DNA of 6,742 nucleotides, from assembly GCA_946409855.1 (NCBI GenBank), contig CAMJXZ010000183.1:1-6742 (forward strand), written 5' to 3'. The DNA is from an uncultured Clostridia bacterium. GTDB taxonomy: Bacteria > Bacillota > Clostridia > Christensenellales > Aristaeellaceae. How positions within the stretch are numbered: the stretch's first letter is position 1; each line of letters opens with the position of its first letter. Positions 1-4,352 of the stretch are shown one piece after another. Under the pieces are notes generated by a model. The model was not told the DNA's origin and did not search any database. It saw only the letters and a program-made list of their open reading frames with translations. A program made the translations under genes and the position numbers.

Positions 1-49
1 GGGACTTTTTCGACGTTCCGTTATCTTTATTGCCCTTTCTCCCCCAAAC

Positions 50-74
50 AAAAAAACGCGGGCCAAAGCCCGCG
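50..74 (-). terminator. Rho-independent terminator of the eda-uxaC operon
   Basis: Read on the minus strand, a perfect 7-bp GC-only stem (68-74 pairing with 57-63, sequence CGCGGGC/GCCCGCG) closes a four-base loop (TTTG at 64-67). It is followed directly by seven T residues (56-50) and, after one G, three more. It begins about 20 nt past the uxaC stop codon, where an intrinsic terminator is expected. On the plus strand no T-run follows the stem, so it acts in one direction only. The 48 bases between it and the window edge show nothing recognisable. Confidence 0.9.
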
Positions 75-93
75 GCTGAAGGAGAAAAAATGT

Positions 94-1509
94 TTACAGC
101 GCCTTGCGCTCAAAGCCGAAATACTTATCGGCGTTTTCGTAGCTGATGCCCCGGACGATTTCCTTGAGGGTGTCCATGTCCTCCGGGAAGAGGCCTTCCT
201 GCACCCAGCGGCCCAGGGTGCGGCACAGGATGCGGCGGAAATACTCGTGCCGGGGGTAGCTGAGGAAGGAGCGGCTGTCCGTCAGCATGCCGATGAAGCC
301 GGCCAGGTAGCCCAGGTTGCCCAGGGAGATCATGTGGTCGGTCATGCCCTGCAGGTGGTCGTTGAACCACCAGGCGGCGCCGTGCTGGATCTTGCCGACG
401 GCCTCGTCGTTCTGGAAGCAGCCCAGGATGGTGTCGATGGCGGCGTTGTCGTTGGGGTTCAGGCTGTAGAGGATGGTGCGGGGCAGGCTGTCGTGGTCCT
501 GCAGCCAGCCCAGGGCCGCGGCGGTCTGCACCGAGGGCGCTGTGTTGTTGATGCAGTCGTAGCCGGTATCCGGGCCGAGCCGGCGGAACATGGGGGGATT
601 ATTGTCCCTGCGGCAGCCGTAGTGCAGCTGCATGGTCCAGCCGCGCTCGCGGTATTCTTTGGCCATGAAGGCGATATAGGCGAACTTGAAGGCCGCCTCT
701 TCCTGCGCGGAGGGGATCGTGCCGGCCAGACGGGCGCTGAAGACGCGCTCCAGCTCTTCGTCGGAGGCGGGGGCGTACATGACGTAATCCAGCGCGTGGT
801 CGCTCAGCTTGCAGCGGTGCGCGGCGAAGAAATCCAGGCGTTTGCGCAGGGCGGATTTAAGGGCGGCGAAGCTGTCGATCTTCATGCCGGCGGCGGTTTC
901 CAGCTGGGCCAGATAGGCCAGGTAGGTCTCCTTTTCCAGGTTCATGGCCTTGTCGGGCCGCCAGGCGGGCAGGACGGTGACGGGGAAGGACTTGTCGGCG
1001 TCCAGCTTTTCATGCCATTCCAGGCTGTCCACCGGGTCGTCCGTGGTGCAGATGATGTCCACGTTGCTCATGGTGATCAGGCCGCGGCTGGAAAAGCCGG
1101 GGGACTGCAGCTTTTCGTTGACGAAATGCCAGACCTCGTCGGCGGTGTTTTTGTTCAGCACGCCCTCATAGCCGAAGAACCGGCGCAGCTCCAGGTGGCT
1201 CCAGTGGTAGATGGGATTGCCGATGGCTTTGCCGACCACCTCGGCGAACCTGAGGAATTTCTCGTAATCGGAAGCGTCCCCGGTGATGTACTTTTCGGGC
1301 ACGCCGGCGGAGCGCATCAGGCGCCACTTGTAGTGGTCCCCGCCCAGCCAGACCTGGGTGATGTTTTCGTAGCGGATATCGTCCCAGATTTCTTTGGGGT
1401 TCAGGTGGCAGTGGTAGTCGATGATGGGGCATTTTTCAGACGCTTCGTGATACAGCGTCCGGGCCACGTCGGTATCTAGCAGAAAATCCCGGTCCATAAA
1501 AGCTTTCAT
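94..1509 (-). CDS. uxaC: Uronate isomerase (glucuronate/galacturonate isomerase)
   Basis: Cytoplasmic enzyme of the amidohydrolase-like uronate isomerase family. It converts D-glucuronate to D-fructuronate and D-galacturonate to D-tagaturonate, the first step of hexuronate catabolism. The 471-residue product matches the usual length of about 470. Family hallmarks are visible from end to end: the HCH motif (H33, H35) at the end of the first strand, PAWRPDK around R184, QLHYG with H296, the LGPDTGYD segment near 311-318, and TDSRSF (D411, R413) followed by YPRHEYFRR. I chose ATG at 1509 over an in-frame TTG at 1518 because the GGAGG at 1521-1525 lies 11 nt from the ATG but only 2 nt from the TTG. 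The gene follows the aldolase gene after 24 nt on the same strand, so the two are almost certainly co-transcribed. It ends in TAA and is followed by a terminator. There is no sign of damage. Confidence 0.96.
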   Translation of the reverse strand: MKAFMDRDFLLDTDVARTLYHEASEKCPIIDYHCHLNPKEIWDDIRYENITQVWLGGDHYKWRLMRSAGVPEKYITGDASDYEKFLRFAEVVGKAIGNPIYHWSHLELRRFFGYEGVLNKNTADEVWHFVNEKLQSPGFSSRGLITMSNVDIICTTDDPVDSLEWHEKLDADKSFPVTVLPAWRPDKAMNLEKETYLAYLAQLETAAGMKIDSFAALKSALRKRLDFFAAHRCKLSDHALDYVMYAPASDEELERVFSARLAGTIPSAQEEAAFKFAYIAFMAKEYRERGWTMQLHYGCRRDNNPPMFRRLGPDTGYDCINNTAPSVQTAAALGWLQDHDSLPRTILYSLNPNDNAAIDTILGCFQNDEAVGKIQHGAAWWFNDHLQGMTDHMISLGNLGYLAGFIGMLTDSRSFLSYPRHEYFRRILCRTLGRWVQEGLFPEDMDTLKEIVRGISYENADKYFGFERKAL

Positions 1510-1520
1510 AACAATCAAAT

Positions 1521-1525
1521 CCTCC
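1521..1525 (-). promoter_or_regulatory. Ribosome-binding site of uxaC (decides the start)
   Basis: The minus strand reads GGAGG here, inside the 24-nt gap between the aldolase stop and uxaC. Its distance favours ATG at 1509 (11 nt) and rules out TTG at 1518 (2 nt), which shortens the protein by three residues compared with the longest open frame. Confidence 0.85.
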
Positions 1526-1533
1526 AGATCTTT

Positions 1534-2475
1534 TTATTTCTGCAGCAGGTGGAACGCAAAGCCGCCGATTTCCTCGTTCATGTAGATGGCTTTGCCGTTG
1601 TCGCTGGAATCGTCGAAGGTGAAGCCCCGGCGCTCCAGATGCCAGCGCGCGCGTTTGATGCTGTTGGCGGCGATGGCGATGTGGCCGTTCCTGCCCCGGC
1701 CGGCGAACTTCATGCACTCAAAGCCCGCGCCGGCGAAGGTGGACTTGTTGCCGTCCTTCACGGTCCAGTTGAGCAGGGCGCACAGGCGTTTGGCGTCCTC
1801 CATGGCCTGTTCGGGCGTGCCGGAGTTGATGCCCACGTGCTTGAGCTCCAGGCCCAGCACCAGGTCCACCGCCTCGCGGGCCAGCTTCTCGATCCGGTCC
1901 CAGTCCTTGGCGGCCACAGCGTCGGCCGGCGCCATCCAGCTGCCGCCCACGGCCACGACCTTGGGGAAGGCCAGGTACTCGCCGACGTTCTTTTCATTGA
2001 TGCCGCCGGTGGGCAGGAAGCGCACGCTGCCGTACGGGGCGCTCATGGCCTTGATCATCTTGAGGCCGCCCGCCGATTCGGCCGGGAAGAACTTGACGGT
2101 CGTCAGCCCGAGCTCCAGCGCGGTTTCCACGTTGGACGGGCAGGAGGTGCCCGGAACGATGGGGATGCCCACTTCCTGGCAGTAGCGGACGATGTTGGGA
2201 TTGATGCCGGGGGATACGATATACGTCGCGCCGGCGGCCATGGCGCGGTTCACCTGGTCCTTGGTCAGCACGGTGCCCGCGCCGAGGATGACCTCGGGGA
2301 GTTCCTTGTGCACGCGGCGGATGGCTTCCTCCGCGGCCTCGGAACGGAAGGTGATTTCAGCGACCGGCAGGCCGCCCCTGGCCAGCGCGCCGCAGAGCGG
2401 CACCGCGTCGTTCGCGTCCTCCACCTTGATGACCGGAACCAGACCCACCAGAGACAGCTGTTCAAGTACGTTCAT
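1534..2475 (-). CDS. eda: KDPG/KHG aldolase fused to a C-terminal VOC (glyoxalase-like) domain
   Basis: Cytoplasmic class I aldolase. It splits 2-keto-3-deoxy-6-phosphogluconate into pyruvate and glyceraldehyde 3-phosphate, the last step of hexuronate and Entner-Doudoroff breakdown; relatives also cleave 4-hydroxy-2-oxoglutarate. Residues 1-205 form the TIM barrel: EITFR (catalytic E40, R44), the Schiff-base lysine K128 in TVKFFPAE, phosphate-site PGTSCPSN (108-115) and LPTGGI (T156). E. coli Eda is about 213 residues, whereas this protein has 313. The extra 100 begin at KHVGIN (about 212) and have the shape of a VOC domain, with a second module starting at GHIAIA. H213, E253, H265 and H309 fall where VOC proteins place metal ligands (my manual alignment). 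Such extended aldolases are, as I recall, common in Clostridia; the role of the extension is unknown to me. ATG at 2475 has an AAGGGGA ribosome-binding site 8 nt upstream. First gene of the operon with uxaC. Confidence 0.93.
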   Translation of the reverse strand: MNVLEQLSLVGLVPVIKVEDANDAVPLCGALARGGLPVAEITFRSEAAEEAIRRVHKELPEVILGAGTVLTKDQVNRAMAAGATYIVSPGINPNIVRYCQEVGIPIVPGTSCPSNVETALELGLTTVKFFPAESAGGLKMIKAMSAPYGSVRFLPTGGINEKNVGEYLAFPKVVAVGGSWMAPADAVAAKDWDRIEKLAREAVDLVLGLELKHVGINSGTPEQAMEDAKRLCALLNWTVKDGNKSTFAGAGFECMKFAGRGRNGHIAIAANSIKRARWHLERRGFTFDDSSDNGKAIYMNEEIGGFAFHLLQK

Positions 2476-2508
2476 GGCATGATTCCCCTTTTCTGTTTTT
2501 CGTTATCG

Positions 2509-2545
2509 GCGCGGAACGGCCGGCAGGGGCCGCCCGGTTCCGCGC
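2509..2545 (-). repeat. 9-bp inverted repeat in the eda leader
   Basis: GCGCGGAAC (2509-2517) and its exact complement GTTCCGCGC (2537-2545) flank a GC-rich 19-nt centre that can add three more pairs (2521-2523 with 2530-2532). The repeat lies in the predicted 5' leader, after the likely start of transcription (about 2558) and before the ribosome-binding site (2484-2490). No T-run follows on the minus strand, so it is not an intrinsic terminator. It could be an mRNA stem affecting stability or translation, or a DNA operator placed as a roadblock. I do not recognise a known regulator's consensus. Confidence 0.6.
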
Positions 2546-2565
2546 AAGCAATTTTGTTCCCCTTC

Positions 2566-2594
2566 ATTTTACGATAGTTTTTTCATGGCGTCAA
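2566..2594 (-). promoter_or_regulatory. Sigma-70/sigma-A type promoter of the eda-uxaC operon
   Basis: On the minus strand TTGACG (2594-2589, five of six consensus bases) is separated by exactly 17 bp from TAAAAT (2571-2566, five of six). The predicted start of transcription is near 2558-2559, giving a leader of about 83 nt to the aldolase ATG. This is the only convincing promoter upstream of the two minus-strand genes. The -35 box lies just outside the hairpin-rich intergenic block. Confidence 0.78.
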
Positions 2595-2717
2595 GCGGGA
2601 TTGAACGCAGGGGGGTCTTGCGACCCCCCTACGGGACCCCCCATACGGATTTGCCTGTCGCTCTTTCAGGGCTCCCGGGCGGCAAAGGCGCAAGGAAACC
2701 CCTGGGCCTGCCGGCCC

Positions 2718-2766
2718 GTTATTCGCTGAAATGGAGCCACCGGCTCCATTTCCGGGCGCGAATAAC
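2718..2766. repeat. Nested perfect inverted repeat (49 nt)
   Basis: The outer arms GTTATTCGC (2718-2726) and GCGAATAAC (2758-2766) are exact complements. Inside them GAAATGGAGCC (2728-2738) and GGCTCCATTTC (2742-2752) form an 11-bp perfect stem with a three-base loop. One unpaired base on the left and five on the right form an internal bulge between the two stems. With 20 paired positions in 49 nt it is the strongest single fold in the intergenic block. It could form a cruciform in DNA or a long hairpin in RNA. Confidence 0.8.
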
Positions 2767-2834
2767 CCCGCAGCGTACATGCCGCTGCTGCGGATTTCAG
2801 TAGAGGGGTTCCCCCTCTACACTCCCCCCGCCAA

Positions 2835-2929
2835 GGACAGACCAGCGCGAAACCCTGCCGCCTCCGGTCGACTGCGCCGATCCGGCGAGTAAATCGCCGG
2901 ACGGACATGGGCTTCGCGCCGCTCTGTCC
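2835..2929. repeat. 95-nt branched inverted-repeat structure
   Basis: GGACAGA (2835-2841) pairs with TCTGTCC (2923-2929). After three unpaired bases on each side, GCGCGAA (2845-2851) pairs with TTCGCGC (2913-2919), continued past one mismatch by CCC (2853-2855) with GGG (2909-2911). Inside, TCCGGCGA (2881-2888) and TCGCCGGA (2894-2901) form an 8-bp hairpin. Helices interrupted by small symmetric internal loops are more typical of a folded RNA than of a simple palindrome. I cannot match it to a known riboswitch or small RNA. Confidence 0.6.
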
Positions 2930-3038
2930 CCAGCGTATCCCTCTCACATCTCGGCTTTTTCCTTCTCTTCCTGCACCGTGAAAAGGAACAGGCAGTAACA
3001 GGCGCGATGGTCCCGGCGGAGAAATGCCCCTTGCGCTC

Positions 3039-3067
3039 TTGCTATCCGGGCCTCGTTGTGATATACT
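3039..3067 (+). promoter_or_regulatory. Extended -10 promoter of the ABC transporter operon
   Basis: TTGCTA (3039-3044, four of six consensus bases) lies 17 bp upstream of TATACT (3062-3067, five of six). The -10 box is preceded by TGA (3059-3061), giving the TGn extended -10 motif common in Gram-positive bacteria. The predicted start of transcription is near A3074, so the leader to the binding-protein ATG is about 105 nt. Confidence 0.65.
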
Positions 3068-3095
3068 GTAAACAGAGAGATTTCCGTTTTCATCT

Positions 3096-3155
3096 GCCGG
3101 GAAGCGACCGGCGCCTGCTTGATTTTTATACCGGCGGCACATGCCGGTATGAAAA
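3096..3155 (+). promoter_or_regulatory. Structured 5' leader with competing stems
   Basis: GCCGG (3096-3100) pairs with CCGGC (3108-3112). Downstream ATACCGGC (3128-3135) pairs with GCCGGTAT (3143-3150), and the stem continues through a T-G wobble and four T-A pairs (3123-3127 with 3151-3155), about 13 bp in all. The CCGGC and GCCGG blocks are interchangeable, so the first half can also pair with the second half. The larger stem ends about 10 nt before the ribosome-binding site AAGAGG (3165-3170). It is followed by A residues rather than T, so it is not a terminator. A role in translation control or mRNA stability is possible but unproven. Confidence 0.45.
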
Positions 3156-3164
3156 AATAAATGA

Positions 3165-3170
3165 AAAGAG
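3165..3170 (+). promoter_or_regulatory. Ribosome-binding site of the binding-protein gene (decides the start)
   Basis: AAGAGG lies 8 nt before ATG at 3179. An in-frame ATG at 3161 overlaps this region and has no purine-rich site of its own at a usable distance. Starting at 3179 also gives the classic signal-peptide beginning MKKALA. Confidence 0.8.
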
Positions 3171-3178
3171 GTTCTCGT

Positions 3179-4258
3179 ATGAAAAAGGCATTGGCTGTAC
3201 TGCTCTGCATGATGATGGTACTGGCGGCTGTTCCGGCTGCTTTCGCCGTCAACGAGGATGTGGAAGGGGAGCTCGTTATCTATTCTTCCATGTACCAGTT
3301 CGTCATCGACATGATGGATGAGGCGCTGAAAGCCGAATTCCCCAACCTGGTGCCCGGCAACAACGGCAGCTTCTTCTTCTACGGCGGCACCAGCTCGCTG
3401 ATCACCAAGATCTACGGCGAAATGGAAACCGGCACCCTGGGCTGCGACATGATGCTGGTGGCTGAGCCTGCCTTCTCCCTGGAGCTGAAGGACGCCGGCT
3501 ATCTGGAGCCCATCGCCATCGAAAACCCTGCCCAGCTGCTGCGCTTCCCCTATGACCAGGAAGGCTACTGGTACCCCGTCCGCGTGTGCAACATGGTGCT
3601 GGCCTACAACCCCGAAATGGAAGCCGAATGGGCCGCCAAGGGCGTGACCATCCCCAAGACCTTCAAGGATTTCGCCATGGATCCCTCCCTCAAGGGCCTG
3701 ATCTCCATGGGCAACCCGCTGACCAGCGGCACCACCTACGCCGCCGTCGCCTCCCTGATCCAGGACAACCACTACGGCAAGGCGTTCCTGGAAGGCCTGG
3801 CCGCCAACAATGTGATGATCGAGTCCGGCTCCACCGCGCTGACCAAGCTGCAGACCGGTGAATGCGCCGCCATCATGATCCTGGAAGAATCCGTGCTGAA
3901 GGTGCTCAAGGAAGCGGAAGACGCCGGCAACCCCATCACCAACCTCAAGTGCATCTATCCGGAAGACGGCGTGATCCTGATCCCCTCCACCGTGATGACC
4001 GTGGCGGAAAACCACAGCAAGAACGTCAACATCGAGGCCTGTGAAGCGGTTGAAAAGTGGCTGCTGAGCGAAGCGGCCCAGAAGCTGATCCTGCAGGGCT
4101 ACATGCACAGCGTGTTCGCCGGCATGACCGAGATCCCCTTCGCGTCCGTGGATACCGAGAGCCTGATCAAGAAGGACCTGGGCGTGGACTGGGAGCTGGC
4201 GTTCCGCAACCGCGAAGCGATCAACACCCTCTGGACCGAGATCGTTACGGCCAAGTAA
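3179..4258 (+). CDS. Secreted ABC transporter solute-binding protein, FbpA/AfuA-like family
   Basis: A 359-residue extracellular binding protein that should deliver its ligand to the permease encoded next. Residues 1-23 form a Sec signal peptide: MKK, a hydrophobic core, and AAFA before V24 as a signal peptidase I site. There is no lipobox; C10 is preceded by VLL, unsuitable for lipidation. The mature part shows the two-lobe pattern of the iron/sugar-phosphate/polyamine-type binding proteins: strand ELVIYSS (31-37), GGTSSLITKI (69-78), CDMMLVAEP (89-97), the hinge-side segment VCNMVLAYNP (136-145), KGLISMGNPLTSGTTYAA (172-189), TALTKLQTGECAAIMI (219-234) and a C-terminal helical cap. FbpA proteins have a Tyr-Tyr iron-ligand pair after the GE-A segment; here that place reads ILEESV, so ferric iron is doubtful. 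Sugar phosphate, phosphonate or another anion are options I cannot separate. First gene of the plus-strand operon; a strong hairpin follows its stop. Confidence 0.85.
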   Translation: MKKALAVLLCMMMVLAAVPAAFAVNEDVEGELVIYSSMYQFVIDMMDEALKAEFPNLVPGNNGSFFFYGGTSSLITKIYGEMETGTLGCDMMLVAEPAFSLELKDAGYLEPIAIENPAQLLRFPYDQEGYWYPVRVCNMVLAYNPEMEAEWAAKGVTIPKTFKDFAMDPSLKGLISMGNPLTSGTTYAAVASLIQDNHYGKAFLEGLAANNVMIESGSTALTKLQTGECAAIMILEESVLKVLKEAEDAGNPITNLKCIYPEDGVILIPSTVMTVAENHSKNVNIEACEAVEKWLLSEAAQKLILQGYMHSVFAGMTEIPFASVDTESLIKKDLGVDWELAFRNREAINTLWTEIVTAK

Positions 4259-4285
4259 TGTTTCCGGCCTGAAAATTACTTCTCC

Positions 4286-4316
4286 ACGGGGGAAGCCGTG
4301 ACCCGGCTTCCCCCGT
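4286..4316 (+). promoter_or_regulatory. Strong intergenic hairpin between binding-protein and permease genes
   Basis: ACGGGGGAAGCCG (4286-4298) and CGGCTTCCCCCGT (4304-4316) form a perfect 13-bp stem with a five-base loop (TGACC). It starts 28 nt after the binding-protein stop and ends 36 nt before the permease ATG. The bases after it (TCAGGTATC) contain no T-run, so it is not a standard intrinsic terminator. In many ABC operons such a hairpin protects the upstream mRNA end or partly limits read-through, so that more binding protein than permease is made. That is the likely role here. Confidence 0.7.
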
Positions 4317-4352
4317 TCAGGTATCATCCTGACAAAAAAGAGGTGCGTGCGG

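Larger units (their letters stand above)
2609..2929. repeat. Hairpin-rich element: possible interspersed repeat or structured RNA
   Basis: At least seven inverted repeats sit almost end to end. AGGGGGGTC/GACCCCCCT (2609-2617 with 2622-2630) is a 9-bp stem. GGGCC/GGCCC pairs 2704-2708 with 2713-2717. A nested pair joins 2718-2726 with 2758-2766 (9 bp) and 2728-2738 with 2742-2752 (11 bp). CCGCAGC/GCTGCGG pairs 2768-2774 with 2787-2793. GTAGAGGGG/CCCCTCTAC pairs 2800-2808 with 2812-2820. TCCGGCGA/TCGCCGGA pairs 2881-2888 with 2894-2901. Outer stems join 2835-2841 with 2923-2929 and 2845-2851 with 2913-2919. This density far exceeds ordinary spacer. Palindromes work on either strand, so I assign none. 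A dispersed REP/BIME- or MITE-like repeat is my first guess; boundaries are approximate. None of the stems is followed by a T-run. Confidence 0.55.
2595..3038. other. Intergenic region between the divergent operons; no gene seen
   Basis: This 444-bp stretch separates the two promoters. Open frames crossing it lack plausible starts, ribosome-binding sites and recognisable protein motifs, and the long minus-strand one simply runs on antisense to the binding-protein gene. I see no tRNA, rRNA or riboswitch core that I recognise. Instead, 2609-2929 is packed with stem-loops, annotated separately. The remaining part, about 2930-3038, is ordinary-looking spacer leading into the plus-strand promoter. 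Confidence 0.7.

Noticed and set aside
247..1479. Long plus-strand open frame (410 codons) opposite uxaC
   Set aside because: Its product is low-complexity (Gly/Val/Ala/Gln-rich) with no family resemblance. It mirrors uxaC codon bias in GC-rich DNA, and uxaC is beyond doubt.
1510..1518. Upstream TTG start for uxaC adding three residues
   Set aside because: Only 2 nt separate it from GGAGG; the ATG at 1509 has a workable distance.
2472..2480. Two-codon ATG-CCA-TGA frame overlapping the eda start on the minus strand
   Set aside because: It could be a minimal upstream frame, but such overlaps arise by chance and nothing else supports control by it.
1549..2577. Plus-strand open frames opposite the aldolase gene
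   Set aside because: They are antisense shadows of eda with no ribosome-binding site and compositionally biased products (His/Arg/Gly-rich).
2587..2612. Minus-strand GCGTTCAATCCCGC resembling a tRNA T-arm (possible attachment site)
   Set aside because: The arms around TTCAATC do not pair as a T-stem, and no acceptor, anticodon or D-arm surrounds it.
2609..2929. CRISPR array
   Set aside because: The repeats are palindromic arms of different sequences, with no constant repeat unit and no regular spacers.
3123..3155. Leader stem considered as a terminator
   Set aside because: On both strands the stem is preceded by T and followed by A residues, the wrong order for intrinsic termination.
2944..3252. 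102-codon minus-strand frame overlapping the transporter promoter
   Set aside because: It begins inside the signal-peptide region of the binding-protein gene, has no ribosome-binding site and no recognisable domain.
2666..4327. 553-codon minus-strand open frame spanning the binding-protein gene and the hairpin block
   Set aside because: It reads antisense through a clear binding-protein gene, its promoter and the palindromic block, and the product has repetitive Gly/His/Asp-rich content and no recognisable domain.
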